Shown here in pieces: positions 8,782 through 17,905 of a stretch of 57,425 nucleotides of DNA. Under the pieces are notes generated by a model. It ran no database searches and was not told the DNA's origin. It saw only the letters and a list, made by a program, of their open reading frames with translations. The first letter of the stretch is position 1. Every line of letters starts with the position of its first letter. The stretch is from Actinomycetes bacterium (GTDB lineage Bacteria; Actinomycetota; Acidimicrobiia; Acidimicrobiales; Bog-793). The DNA is taken from NCBI GenBank assembly GCA_021829645.1, contig JAKBPI010000009.1, positions 1 to 57,425 on the forward strand, in the 5' to 3' direction. Both the position numbers and the translations under genes were made by a program.

Positions 8782-9366
8782 GAAAATGACTATCTGACAG
8801 CTACCAAAAACAGTTTACACCAAAAGGCGTCATGCTCTAATTGAAAGAACACACAACCGGAGATTGGCGTATCCCAATGGCAGATTATAGCACAGAAGAC
8901 AAAAGACGGCAGTTCTCAAAAATAGTTTTATGTAAAGATATTTCCAAAGCGCAACCGGACTTGTCAGACGAAATATTGCTTAGAAAAAGTCCTCTTTTAA
9001 TATGTGTTTCGCCGTCAAGACTGCTACCGAATTCCCTTACTCTAATCAATTTTTCGATACCGGTCACTCCGAGGCTAAAAGTATCTCGAGTTTTGTTTAA
9101 ATCCAGAAGTACGGTACACCATTCCAAATAATTTATATCGGTCAATTGTGGTATGTAAAACGGTATGTAACCGCATTAATATGGTCCAAAATCACAAATA
9201 CGGTCTGTACTGAAATCGGCAATACGGGTAAATGTTTCGATCTTGTTATAAAAATTTCAAATTTGAAAATATGCAAGTTTCATTATTGTATTTTCCAATA
9301 TCGTATTTACAGCTATAAAAGTATGGCTGCCGCTCAGCACACAACCACAGTCACATGGGGGGTTAA
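8782..9366. other. Intergenic region between the rimP operon and the BTAD regulator
   Basis: This is a divergent promoter region with no supported gene. An 86-codon minus-strand frame (8885-9145, TTG start) has no ribosome site and no similarity I recognise. Short repeated words such as GGTATGTAA occur around 9150-9170. The stretch must carry promoters for the minus-strand rimP operon and the plus-strand regulator gene, but I could not place convincing -35/-10 pairs. Confidence 0.4.
9255..9268. promoter_or_regulatory. 14-bp perfect palindrome upstream of the BTAD regulator
   Basis: TTTCAAATTTGAAA is a perfect palindrome lying 98 bases upstream of the regulator's ATG, in an AT-rich stretch. 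It could be an operator, possibly for autoregulation. AT-rich sequence makes chance palindromes more likely, so this is a candidate only. Confidence 0.35.
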
Positions 9367-11304
9367 ATGTCAGTCGTCACCGACAACATGAGTGAGCAGG
9401 ACAAAATGATGCTTATCGGCACCGACATCCTGAAAGCAAAATTTATCACCCTTTTACTGGCCGGAGAAAAACAAGGTTCTGTCTGTGAACAACTACTCAA
9501 ATCAATTCTGCCTCAGCTTTCACTCTGTATAGATAAGTCAGATCAGTCGATAACTAAAATTTATTTCCATTTGATTCTTGTCGGGTTCCCGGGAAACGCT
9601 TTTGAAGAGTATGGCAGTCGAGATACAAAAGAGATTTTGGTGTCACTGCAAAAAAGATTTCACGACGACAGGAATACCTATAGCATGAATTCACTCTTTG
9701 ACGTCACAAATACCCCTGAAGGCAACTTTTTCAATCTTTTGCCTTTTGGCGACACAAAAAGTTGTAAGGAATTCTTTGCCACAACGGTGACACAACAAAC
9801 CGGGTTGCTTTCGGGAAACTCCAACGGCAAAGAACTCATGCGGCTCCCTTCGGGGAATATTCCCGACGAAAACGACAATCGCCATCGATCTAAAAAGGAA
9901 TCTCCGAGGAAGTCTGACAATACATCAACCTCACTGAAGCAAAGACGGTTTATTTTCTTTTTCATAAGACCGGAATCAGAAAAAGAGTACTCGGAACAAT
10001 TGCAGTTTGCCAAGTTTCTTTCTTCCTCTGAAATTTTCCCCGTGTACGCCGGTTTTCCAACAAGCAATTCCGTCAACAAGAAAACCGAAAACAGCCCGTC
10101 TTGGGAAGATCGGACAACCGACGGCAGAAAGTCCATGGAATATCACACCGGACACAAAGACTCTCAGACGACAAAAGCTTCTGTTGTCTACGTTACGCAA
10201 AGCTGTAGCGCTGAACAGCTGATGCTTTCGGATATGATTATCAACGTACCCAAGCAAAAAGAAGAATATGCTTTATTACGCTCAGATATTTTTCTCAACT
10301 CCGCTCACTTATTCCCGGGATTTAGCGACAAAAGAGATTTCTTTATCGATACCTCAGAGTCGAAAGACAACTTTATCCAAACTGAAGGCCTTTTAGCCCA
10401 AGAAGCTACATACAACAGCCCTTTGCCGTCAAAAAACTTTGACCGGCCGCCAGAAGAGAGCGGGACTAGTTGCGTTTTATCCGATGAGCACGAAATTCCT
10501 GCAGGAGAACCGGAAAAAGCAGTCGAAGATTTATCCAGAAGCATGTTCATGGAAAAAAAGTTACTCACAACTGCTATTAAAAAACCCACACCTCTCAGTA
10601 TCGATGTTTTAGGCCCGATAAGAATTGTTGGCGGAGATTTTGACTTTGAGCACAGCCCCAGACTGTCAGAACTGATAATTTATCTTGCCATGCATCCGGA
10701 AGGATCCAGCAGTGCGCTGTGGTCAACAGCTCTATGGCCCGACAAAAGGGTGCCTATGCAGACCATCGCCAACCGACTTTCCGAAGCAAGACGTGCTTTG
10801 GGTCAAGGTATGGACTATAAATTGCGCTTACGAAAGGCATCTGACAGGTACTCAATAGCAGACGCTAAAGTGGACTGGTTTTTGTTTCGGGAATTGGCTG
10901 TTCCCAATGCAAGCCTTGAAGATCAACAAAAAGCTCTAAGCCTGGTAAGAGGACGTCCTTTCATCGGACTGGCACAGGGATACTGGGTAACACTCGAAGG
11001 GTTTCAGACAGAAGTTGAGGAGGCAATAGTTACTTGCGCCCTCAAAATAGGTCGTTGGTGTCTTCAGTATCAAGAACCGGAACAGGCTCTTTGGGCAGCT
11101 CTACAGGCGCTAAAGGCCACTCCTTTTGACGAACGTCTTTATCGACTGCAAATGCGCTCCCACGACATGATGGGTAATAGGCTGGGAGTAAAAGAGGTCT
11201 TACACACCTTAGCGACGGTACTGGAAATAAAAGGCGACCCGCTCCAAAGTGTTCACCCCAAAACCGCCAACCTCTACAGAATACTTACCGGGAAAGATTC
11301 GTAA
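9367..11304 (+). CDS. Large BTAD-domain (SARP-like) transcriptional regulator
   Basis: The C-terminal third is recognisable. From about residue 405 comes an OmpR-type winged-helix module (LSIDVLGPIRIVGG..., LWPDKRVPMQTIANRLSEARRALG). It is followed by the bacterial transcriptional activator domain with TPR-like helices (VDWFLFRELA..., LEGFQTEVEEAIVTCALKIGRWCLQYQEPEQAL...ALKATPFDERLYRLQMRSHDMMGNRLGVKEVL). The first about 400 residues match no family I recognise; they include a Ser/Lys/Arg/Glu-rich disordered stretch near 165-200 and no clear membrane helix. Related large actinobacterial proteins join such a C-terminus to variable sensory parts. The ATG follows GGGGGGTT. It stands alone between the rimP operon and a convergent GGDEF gene. 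Target genes are unknown. Confidence 0.8.
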   Translation: MSVVTDNMSEQDKMMLIGTDILKAKFITLLLAGEKQGSVCEQLLKSILPQLSLCIDKSDQSITKIYFHLILVGFPGNAFEEYGSRDTKEILVSLQKRFHDDRNTYSMNSLFDVTNTPEGNFFNLLPFGDTKSCKEFFATTVTQQTGLLSGNSNGKELMRLPSGNIPDENDNRHRSKKESPRKSDNTSTSLKQRRFIFFFIRPESEKEYSEQLQFAKFLSSSEIFPVYAGFPTSNSVNKKTENSPSWEDRTTDGRKSMEYHTGHKDSQTTKASVVYVTQSCSAEQLMLSDMIINVPKQKEEYALLRSDIFLNSAHLFPGFSDKRDFFIDTSESKDNFIQTEGLLAQEATYNSPLPSKNFDRPPEESGTSCVLSDEHEIPAGEPEKAVEDLSRSMFMEKKLLTTAIKKPTPLSIDVLGPIRIVGGDFDFEHSPRLSELIIYLAMHPEGSSSALWSTALWPDKRVPMQTIANRLSEARRALGQGMDYKLRLRKASDRYSIADAKVDWFLFRELAVPNASLEDQQKALSLVRGRPFIGLAQGYWVTLEGFQTEVEEAIVTCALKIGRWCLQYQEPEQALWAALQALKATPFDERLYRLQMRSHDMMGNRLGVKEVLHTLATVLEIKGDPLQSVHPKTANLYRILTGKDS

Positions 11305-11343
11305 ACTTTTTTGATTGGCAATACCTGTCAAGCCTTCCCGGGG

Positions 11344-12270
11344 CTAGTCATTTGCTTCTTCAATAAGACGCTCTAAGGTGAGATCTCCTTCGGAAGGTTC
11401 CACGGTAGAAGATCCTATATTGACATCTATATACCTGGGTGTCTCATACATGGTCGTAAAGCTGTTGATCGCTTCTCTTACCCGCTCTTTTACTACGACA
11501 GTTTGTTCTTCGGTGGTATCCGGTAGTAAAATGGCAAACTCGTCACTGCGAAACCTGGCCAAAATATCGGATCCGCGCAAATATTTGCGCAAAACATCGG
11601 CCAGTCTGCATAAGGAGTCGTCGTCAAGCCTTGCCGAATCACTATCGGTACTCACATGCTTGTCGATGTCTACGTATATAAGACTGACACACTCCCCCTG
11701 GCGCATGGCTCTGGCAATAGCCTGCTCTGCTATCAGTTGCAGACCGCGCCTGTTGACTAGGCCTGTCAACTGATCAAAAACATCCATAGAAAAAGTTCTT
11801 ATCTCACTTTCCGCCAAAGCTGCCAGATCTACAAGAGTTACGGCATCTTCCGGTGTGAAGCTTCTCGGAGCTCTGTCGGCTATGTTGAGAGTTCCTATAA
11901 TGACGCCGTTGGGAGCCGATATAGGCTTGCCGGCATAAAACCTCAGATTAGGCGGACCAATGACGTACTCGTTGTCAAAAAATCTGACATCCTGCAAAGT
12001 ATCTTCGACAATCAAAATATCATCCGAAAGAAGAGCGTGAGCGCAAAAAGACGAGTGACGCGGCACCGGATCAGGCTCCAAACCGTCTGCGGCCAAAAAC
12101 TTCTGCACCTCGGCATCTATCATAGTCATAGATGCCATATCCGTCCGGTAAAACCTTTTTGCCAAACGGCAGATGCGATCGAGATTGGTGTTTTGGCCTC
12201 TGTCCAGCAAGTCCAGCGCATAAAGCGTAGCTAGGCGCTGAGATTCATTTTGTGGAATGGGTGCCAGCAT
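11344..12270 (-). CDS. GAF-GGDEF protein with degenerate active site and intact I-site motif
   Basis: Residues about 10-160 form a GAF domain (LDRICRLAKRFYRTDMASMTMID..., RHSSFCAHALL, GTLNIADRAPRSFTPED). A GGDEF-type domain follows (FDQLTGLVNRRGL at about 168-180). The catalytic GG(D/E)EF motif reads RSDEF (residues 241-245) and the upstream metal/substrate segment DIDKHVSTDSDSARLDDDSL has lost the usual F-K-x-(I/V)-N-D-x-x-G-H pattern. The inhibitory-site pattern RxxD is kept as RGSD, exactly five residues before RSDEF. The protein is therefore probably not a diguanylate cyclase but could bind cyclic di-GMP. I use the ATG at 12270, spaced correctly from GGAGGG; a TTG one codon earlier is too close. 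Confidence 0.85.
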   Translation of the reverse strand: MLAPIPQNESQRLATLYALDLLDRGQNTNLDRICRLAKRFYRTDMASMTMIDAEVQKFLAADGLEPDPVPRHSSFCAHALLSDDILIVEDTLQDVRFFDNEYVIGPPNLRFYAGKPISAPNGVIIGTLNIADRAPRSFTPEDAVTLVDLAALAESEIRTFSMDVFDQLTGLVNRRGLQLIAEQAIARAMRQGECVSLIYVDIDKHVSTDSDSARLDDDSLCRLADVLRKYLRGSDILARFRSDEFAILLPDTTEEQTVVVKERVREAINSFTTMYETPRYIDVNIGSSTVEPSEGDLTLERLIEEAND

Positions 12271-12588
12271 CAACAGCCCTCCGAATCTCGTGCTTCATTA
12301 TTTTGTATTTAGCCATCATAAATACATCCCTTATATATGCCTAACGGTCGCCAGAAGAGAAAACATACACAAAATACTCATACAAATCCCGAACGTAAGC
12401 TATTTTTTCCAATCGAGAAACTTAGGGCATACTGTTAAACCCGTTTACATATCACCCATAGCAGAGTAGTCGAGGGGATTTGTTTGGTTAACAAATCCAT
12501 AAAACTTTAACAATATCTCAATAATTTTCAAATTACAATAGCCATAAATTGTAAAAACGATCTCAGAACGCGATAAAAATATATACCT
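12271..12588. other. Divergent intergenic region between the GGDEF gene and fabI
   Basis: No gene is supported here. The stretch is AT-rich and must hold promoters for both flanking genes. It contains one 9-bp inverted repeat, described separately. The fabI ATG has no Shine-Dalgarno sequence, so its mRNA may be leaderless or have a very short leader. Confidence 0.4.
12476..12498. promoter_or_regulatory. 9-bp inverted repeat upstream of fabI (candidate operator)
   Basis: GGATTTGTT and AACAAATCC are perfect reverse complements separated by TGGTT, ending 90 bases before the fabI ATG. The length and symmetry suit a dimeric repressor site. A terminator is less likely because no plus-strand gene lies upstream and no T-run follows. 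Confidence 0.4.
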
Positions 12589-13365
12589 ATGGCTTTTTTG
12601 GAAAATAAAACTTTATTGATCACCGGCGTCCTCACAGAAGACTCGCTAGCTTTCCAAGTCGCCCGCCTAGCCGAAGAAAATGGTGCAAAAATCATTTTAT
12701 CCGGTGCCGGAAGAGGTCTTTCTCTGACAAAGCGAACCGCTCAGAAATTGTCCTCTTCTCCCGAAGTATTGGAAATTGACGTCACGGTAGAGGAACAGCT
12801 CCAAGAAGCCGGCCGATACGTTATCGATAACTACACCAAACTGGACGGGATACTCCATTCCATAGGGTACGCTCCCCCCTCGTGTCTGGGACAAGGGATG
12901 TTTGCCGCCGATTGGAATGACGTATCACTCAACCTCAATATATCAGCCTATTCCCTGAAATCTCTTGTTCAAGCTTTCCTGCCCGCCCTGCGCAATGCCG
13001 ATACAGCTTCCGTGGTGGGACTGGACTTTGACGCCAGCGTTAGCTGGCCCGGCTATGACTGGATGGGGGTAGCCAAAGCAGCCTATGAATCGCTTGCCAG
13101 ATACCTGGCCAGAGACTTGGGTCCGGATAATATACGCGTCAACCTGATCGCCGCCGGTCCCGTCAAAACAATCGCCGCAAAATCAATTCCGGCATTTCCC
13201 CGTTTTGAAGACGTCTGGGCTTCCAAAGCGCCGCTTGGATGGGACACTACCGATCAGGCACATGCCGTAGCAAAAGCATGCGTATGCCTGCTATCGGACT
13301 GGTTCCCGGCCACCACGGGAGAAATCATCCACGTCGACGGTGGTTATCACGCCGTAGGGGCATAG
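12589..13365 (+). CDS. fabI: Enoyl-[acyl-carrier-protein] reductase (NADH), FabI/InhA type
   Basis: This enzyme reduces the trans-2-enoyl-ACP double bond in the last step of type II fatty acid elongation. The NADH-binding start GVLTEDSLAFQVARLAEENGA resembles the InhA/FabI pattern G-x5-S-x-A. The strand LDGILHSIGYAPP and the catalytic Tyr156-x6-Lys163 (YDWMGVAKAA) are present. The C-terminus GEIIHVDGGYHAVG is typical. The length of 258 is normal. The ATG has no clear ribosome site. It converges with the MFS gene seven bases on. No other fatty-acid gene is nearby. Confidence 0.93.
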   Translation: MAFLENKTLLITGVLTEDSLAFQVARLAEENGAKIILSGAGRGLSLTKRTAQKLSSSPEVLEIDVTVEEQLQEAGRYVIDNYTKLDGILHSIGYAPPSCLGQGMFAADWNDVSLNLNISAYSLKSLVQAFLPALRNADTASVVGLDFDASVSWPGYDWMGVAKAAYESLARYLARDLGPDNIRVNLIAAGPVKTIAAKSIPAFPRFEDVWASKAPLGWDTTDQAHAVAKACVCLLSDWFPATTGEIIHVDGGYHAVGA

Positions 13366-13372
13366 CAACTCA

Positions 13373-14659
13373 TCAAGGTCCGACAGGACGAATGATGGCA
13401 TTAGCAGCCGTATCCAAAAGGCTGTCATGGCTGGGGGGGATGTTGCTGACGCCAGTCTTTAAAGCCGTCGAAGACATGACTGCAATGCTAAACTCCGACA
13501 CAACAATCTGAGCAACGGCACTCGTTATCATCACCACAAATACGGCAGAGAACGGCTTTAAGAAGTGTAAAAACATCAATAAAAGTCCCACCCCTACGAG
13601 TCTGCCCAAGTTGATGGATATTTCCCTGGATAAGACATATCCGCCTCTGTTAGCTTCGGCATTCTCGTCCTCGTCCATCACATCAAGGGCCACAGTAGAA
13701 AGGGGAACAAAAAGCCCTGGGTAGGTAAGACCACTTAGCAGACCAAATAAAATAATCTCTAACAGACTGTGCGATATCAATAAAATCAAAGTCGCTGCCA
13801 CCACTCCGATAGCGCCGATTCTCATACCTATTTTTCTCCAAACAGGCTTAATCCTACCGGCCACCATAGAGGCCGTTGCCGTTGCAATAGATATCACAGA
13901 TGCAATAAGTCCCTGATCGCCTGCGTTGTGAGTTGCCAATACCACGAGCACTATGATCCCTAGACTCTGGGCAACCTGGTTCATGCTCCTGAGCGCCAAA
14001 GCAACCGACATCAACATCCAATTCTTACTCTCGAGCGGCAAAAGTATCGACTTTATTATCGACACATCGCCCATGGATGCCGTAGTGCTTAGTTTTCGTG
14101 CTGAATAAAAAGCCACAACCAGCAAGGCAAAGGCAATCATAAATACGACTTTAAAACCGAGAGAGCCATGAATATGACTTATGAGCTCACCTGAGAAAAA
14201 TGGCATTACCACGTTGGCCCCACTCATGATGGCAAAATTTAATCCGTAATAATGATTGCGCTCAGAAGGTTCCACCACGTCATAGGCTAAGGTGTTATTA
14301 CCGAACCAATAAATACCGATAGCCACCCCATTGAAGAGTCCCAAGAAAAATGCCAGTCCGCTTACCCCGTGACCAAGGAGCGTCAGCGTGGCATAAAACA
14401 AAGCTGACAGAACTATACCGAATCTAAAAAGAGTTTTGGGTGAAGTTTTTCTGGTCAATTTAACCAGTAAAACCGACACTAGGATCAGACCCAGATATTG
14501 TCCGATCCCATAAAGTGCCATTTTGCTTATACTGCCACTTGCTATGTAAAAAAATAGGGACACAAAAATATTGGAGGTGGCAAAACCGGCAATGGTAAAA
14601 CCGCCGCTCCAAAGAACCTCCCGGGCCATAAGGGTTAATTTGTGCTTTGATGATTTCAT
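13373..14659 (-). CDS. MFS transporter (12-TM type)
   Basis: The protein is very hydrophobic over its whole length, with about 12 predicted membrane segments in two halves. A long cytoplasmic loop in the middle (ARKLSTTASMGDVSIIKSILLPLESKN) separates them, as in the major facilitator superfamily. The segment LAFFLGLFNGVAIGIYWFGNNTLAYDVVEPSERNHYYGLNFAIMSGANVVMPFFSGELI is typical of YqgE/YcxA-like putative transporters of Gram-positive bacteria. The substrate cannot be told from the sequence. The ATG lacks a strong ribosome site. It converges with fabI. Confidence 0.8.
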   Translation of the reverse strand: MKSSKHKLTLMAREVLWSGGFTIAGFATSNIFVSLFFYIASGSISKMALYGIGQYLGLILVSVLLVKLTRKTSPKTLFRFGIVLSALFYATLTLLGHGVSGLAFFLGLFNGVAIGIYWFGNNTLAYDVVEPSERNHYYGLNFAIMSGANVVMPFFSGELISHIHGSLGFKVVFMIAFALLVVAFYSARKLSTTASMGDVSIIKSILLPLESKNWMLMSVALALRSMNQVAQSLGIIVLVVLATHNAGDQGLIASVISIATATASMVAGRIKPVWRKIGMRIGAIGVVAATLILLISHSLLEIILFGLLSGLTYPGLFVPLSTVALDVMDEDENAEANRGGYVLSREISINLGRLVGVGLLLMFLHFLKPFSAVFVVMITSAVAQIVVSEFSIAVMSSTALKTGVSNIPPSHDSLLDTAANAIIRPVGP

Positions 14660-14873
14660 ATTTTTACGTAGTGGTAAATCGTTTCAGAAAATATCCCCAT
14701 ACTCATAATACGGACTTTGCTTATCCAAATGATCCCTATTGAACTTGATATCTACATAAATGATATAAAAACTTTTCTCTACTATTTTCAATTTTAGTTA
14801 TCCTGATTACTTTCCAAATAGAAATTTCTCAATGAAAATGAGCGCGTTGGAAAAAGCGTTATGAGGATTTTGT

Positions 14874-14885
14874 GTTGCCGGCAAC
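14874..14885. repeat. 12-bp perfect palindrome downstream of the small lipoprotein gene
   Basis: GTTGCCGGCAAC is a perfect GC-rich palindrome 20 bases past the stop of the lipoprotein gene. It has no loop and no T-run, so it is a poor terminator candidate. Its meaning is open. Confidence 0.3.
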
Positions 14886-14905
14886 CGTAGAGGTCTTTTC
14901 CATAC

Positions 14906-15415
14906 CTATCTAAGAACGGGGGTATCAAAGACATGGGGAAAGATTTTGGAAAACCCAAAGTTAAAGCGCGAAGACAAGACGACAAAAAGGAGCTTTTCAC
15001 CAGACGGTGACACGGCGGTAACGGCTGCCGCATAGGGCCCTCGTTGTGCAAAAAAACGAATAATTTTTGGCTTATCTACCTCTAAGTGAAGAAAACTTCC
15101 GCGCCATGCCACAACGCACAGGGTTTTATTGTCACCAAGTAAACTGGTTAAGTGCTTGGGGCGATATTTTTCCCCGTTACGTACATAGGTGAAATCAGCC
15201 AGGAATTCCCCGACACTGAGCGATCGAAGACCGGCGAAACGCGCTCTATCCCCGACAATCTCCCGACCGACAGGAATAGCAGGAAGACACGACGGCTGCG
15301 ACAGAGAACTAAGGGCATCAGAAGACGGCGTACACCCGGCAAAGACAGCAGAGGAGACGCCCAGCACCAGTATGAAAAGCGTTCTCTTGATGAAATGATT
15401 CATGCTCTTCTTCAT
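14906..15415 (-). CDS. Small predicted lipoprotein, function unknown
   Basis: The N-terminus has a classic lipoprotein signal: MKKSMNHFIKR charged region, hydrophobic core TLFILVLGVSSAV and a lipobox-like FAGC with Cys at residue 27. The mature part of about 140 residues matches no family I recognise. The middle LLGDNKTLCVVAWRGSFLHLEV and PYAAAVTAVSPSGEKLLFVVL suggests a small beta-rich domain. It lies downstream of the UPF0104 membrane protein on the same strand (128-base gap), so co-expression is possible. It is likely anchored to the outer face of the membrane. Confidence 0.65.
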   Translation of the reverse strand: MKKSMNHFIKRTLFILVLGVSSAVFAGCTPSSDALSSLSQPSCLPAIPVGREIVGDRARFAGLRSLSVGEFLADFTYVRNGEKYRPKHLTSLLGDNKTLCVVAWRGSFLHLEVDKPKIIRFFAQRGPYAAAVTAVSPSGEKLLFVVLSSRFNFGFSKIFPHVFDTPVLR

Positions 15416-15543
15416 ACTCTTTTTAGGCTCACTTTACACCTCAAAAACTGTCTGATTCGTCATAGGAATCATAAAAGTGCTTAAAATTTACACGTGTTGA
15501 CTCGATATTGCAGCCTGGCTGTATCAATTCGACAGTGAGATCT

Positions 15544-16638
15544 TTACGAAGCACAATCTTTTACCATCTCTTCGATATCAGCAGACATATGCAAAGCCGG
15601 TCTGCTTTTACGAGTGTCCGCCAACTTTGTATTCCCTTTTTTGCTTTCCAGAAAACGCAAAATCAAGTAGTCTAACCATCCGAGAGGAATATATCCCCAA
15701 AAAGAGATAATCCTGTAGAGCAATACGGCAGCAACCGTGGTTGTCTCCGCACCCCCGAACGCCACTATAGCCACCGTCAGGCTTCCTTCCGTCACACCAA
15801 GTCCACCAGGGGTAATCGGTAGGTTCTGAGCAAGCTGACCGGCTCCGTAAGCGAGTAGCAAACCACGCCAAGGTATCGACGCCCCCACACTCAGAAAAGC
15901 CAAAGCCAGACAGGCACAGTCAAATAACCAGTTTCCGAACGCAAAAATAGCTTTATAGGCCAGCGACTCCCCTGTCAGGGGAATAGCGGTAATTCTTTGC
16001 TTTATTTTCTCAACGGCAACCGTCGGGTCTTTCCCGGGGCGCCTGCCTATGCGAAAAGACAACTTCAGCACATAAAGAATTAATTTAAAAACATATGTAC
16101 GCTGCCAAAACAAAACAAAAAGTGTTGTTACGATCAGAAAAATAATCCCTATCACGTACAGTAAGTCATATGAGGAACTCTCTCCGTAAGCTATCAATGC
16201 TCCGGCGGCAGCCAGACACGCCAGAGCCATGGCAGTAAAAGCAAAAGTGGCAAAAAGCGTCCACCCGGCTATAATGTCATCCGCTCCTTTGCGTTTGTAT
16301 TGGCGAAAAATATAAACAAAGGAAAAAGCCGGTCCGGCTGGAAGAGAACTGGATATCGTCAGAGCGGCAAAACTTACCATACTCATCCATAGGGGCGACA
16401 CCTCGACGTTTGCCGACTTGAGTAAACGCAATTGTAAATACGAATAACTTACGACGGACATAATCTCCAGACAAATGGCAAGCAGTAAGTAAGCTATATT
16501 GGGATGTGAAAGATACTGAAAAGCTTCGGTGAGTTCCCCTTTATCTCCGTTCAGAGCCTGGAGCGCTAAAAATCCTATGGCTATACCGGCTAGCCATCTG
16601 GCAAAAGACCAAAAATATTTTCTGTGTGTCTCTTTCAC
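15544..16638 (-). CDS. AglD/UPF0104 family membrane protein (flippase-like / LPG synthase TM)
   Basis: This is an integral membrane protein with about eight hydrophobic segments. The diagnostic sequence near residue 275 is NLPITPGGLGVTEGSL, the signature of the lysylphosphatidylglycerol synthase transmembrane / UPF0104 family. TISSSLPAGPAFSFVYIFRQYKRKG earlier is also typical. Members are linked to lipid or polyprenyl-sugar handling, often as flippase-like proteins, but few have been tested. The start is GTG; no in-frame ATG is near. It lies next to a glycosyltransferase/ABC exporter island on the same strand, which supports a glycolipid-related role (inference). Confidence 0.8.
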   Translation of the reverse strand: MKETHRKYFWSFARWLAGIAIGFLALQALNGDKGELTEAFQYLSHPNIAYLLLAICLEIMSVVSYSYLQLRLLKSANVEVSPLWMSMVSFAALTISSSLPAGPAFSFVYIFRQYKRKGADDIIAGWTLFATFAFTAMALACLAAAGALIAYGESSSYDLLYVIGIIFLIVTTLFVLFWQRTYVFKLILYVLKLSFRIGRRPGKDPTVAVEKIKQRITAIPLTGESLAYKAIFAFGNWLFDCACLALAFLSVGASIPWRGLLLAYGAGQLAQNLPITPGGLGVTEGSLTVAIVAFGGAETTTVAAVLLYRIISFWGYIPLGWLDYLILRFLESKKGNTKLADTRKSRPALHMSADIEEMVKDCAS

Positions 16639-16705
16639 CTATTTAACGCCACCAAACACAAGCCGTAGAAATTTCTCTATCTCATTAGCATAACGACAAG
16701 ATAAC

Positions 16706-16745
16706 AGGCTATTTTCACGGTGTCGTGTTGTCAAGAAAATAGCCT
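16706..16745. terminator. 11-bp inverted repeat after the glycosyltransferase gene
   Basis: AGGCTATTTTC and GAAAATAGCCT are perfect reverse complements separated by 18 bases, between the end of the GT4 gene and the start of the UPF0104 gene. It may end the wzm-wzt-GT transcript. The tail on the minus strand (GTTATCTTG) is only weakly U-rich, so an operator for the UPF0104 gene is an alternative. Confidence 0.45.
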
Positions 16746-16819
16746 ATGCCTACGATAGCCGCAGAGAGAAGCACCGCTTGCTACAAGGCGTACTCAACCC
16801 TTTTCAACCATGTCAGAAA

Positions 16820-17905
16820 TCAAAACGTTTCAATGAGATCTTTTACGACTTCTTTGAATTTTTCTTCTGTCCTTGCTATCTCAAACTGAGCTGCTTTTTC
16901 TTTCCCCGAAGCGACAAGTTCTTCGCGTAGCTTTTTGTCTTCCAGTAAAATATGAACAGCCGCTGCCGTCTCATAAGGATCGTTGTTGCTAAGCACAACT
17001 CCGGCCTCTCCTATCGTCTCCGGCACAGCGGCCTGTCCGTAGGCGACGACTGGAATTTCATGATGCATGGCTTCAATGAGCGGCACACAGAAGCCCTCAT
17101 GCTCAGACATAGACGCAAATACGTCACACCCTTTGTAGTAGGCCACAAGCTCTTCACTCGTAACACCGCCGGTAAAGGTAACAGAGTCACTGATGCCGAT
17201 TTGATCTACAAATTGCACCAATGCGGCTTTGTAGAGAGGACCCATTTCTCTTCCCACTATATAAAGATGAGCTTGTGTGTCGTAGGCTTTCAGGTAACAA
17301 TAAAATGCTTTGATCAGGTTATGTTGAGCTTTATGGGGAGCAAGCTGACCGACAAAAAGCCATTTTGTCCCCTCTTGCTCAGATAGAGCATTTAACAAAC
17401 CGAGTCGCGGTGCGGCAGACAAATTGCCCGGATCAATCATAATGGGCAGTACGTCAACGTTTTTGAAACCGTTTTGCGTAAGTTCTTCGGCGTTGTAACC
17501 GGAATCGGCAACTGCTGCAAACGAGACTTTAGACAAAGGAAGCATCTGTGATCTGCCTAACACCGATTCGGCAGCCAGAGAAGGAAGCCACCTGGTAAAA
17601 AAATGAGAAGGGGCAATATTATGATAGTCGACTATTTTCTTACCCTTGGCTGCCATAAAGTAATTGGCCGCCCTGGAACCTATGGAATACTGGTAAATTA
17701 AAAGTCTTTTTTCGTCATTGAACTTTTCCAGTTCCGGCAGTTCCTGAACTCTTGTTTCGCATCCTGGGCCGATGACATCTACGTATATTTCGGATTCAAA
17801 ACCCATTTCATGCAATACGCGCTGTATGGTAAAAGTGTGGTTGCTGACGGCGTCTTTTTCCACTATTGAAGGAATGACCTGATCTATCCTGGTGGGAGTA
17901 TTCAT
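16820..17905 (-). CDS. GT4-family glycosyltransferase
   Basis: This is a GT-B fold retaining glycosyltransferase, probably acting at the cytoplasmic membrane on a nucleotide sugar. The C-terminal donor domain shows WLFVGQLAPHKAQHNLIKAF, LYIVGREMG, VTFTGGVTSEELVAYYKGCDVFASMSEHEGFCVPLIEAM with the E-x7-E signature, and VVAYGQAAVPETIGEAGV. The N-terminal domain is shorter and contains IVDYHNIAPSHFF. The ATG at 17905 is preceded at some distance by AGAGGA. It is the last gene of the wzm-wzt operon, so it probably helps build the exported polysaccharide. The donor sugar cannot be assigned. Confidence 0.88.
   Translation of the reverse strand: MNTPTRIDQVIPSIVEKDAVSNHTFTIQRVLHEMGFESEIYVDVIGPGCETRVQELPELEKFNDEKRLLIYQYSIGSRAANYFMAAKGKKIVDYHNIAPSHFFTRWLPSLAAESVLGRSQMLPLSKVSFAAVADSGYNAEELTQNGFKNVDVLPIMIDPGNLSAAPRLGLLNALSEQEGTKWLFVGQLAPHKAQHNLIKAFYCYLKAYDTQAHLYIVGREMGPLYKAALVQFVDQIGISDSVTFTGGVTSEELVAYYKGCDVFASMSEHEGFCVPLIEAMHHEIPVVAYGQAAVPETIGEAGVVLSNNDPYETAAAVHILLEDKKLREELVASGKEKAAQFEIARTEEKFKEVVKDLIETF

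Noticed and set aside
8885-9145. 86-codon minus-strand frame upstream of rimP
   Set aside because: TTG start, no ribosome site, no family resemblance; more likely part of the promoter region.
11344-12270. Active diguanylate cyclase
   Set aside because: GGDEF is RSDEF and the metal/substrate segment is not conserved.
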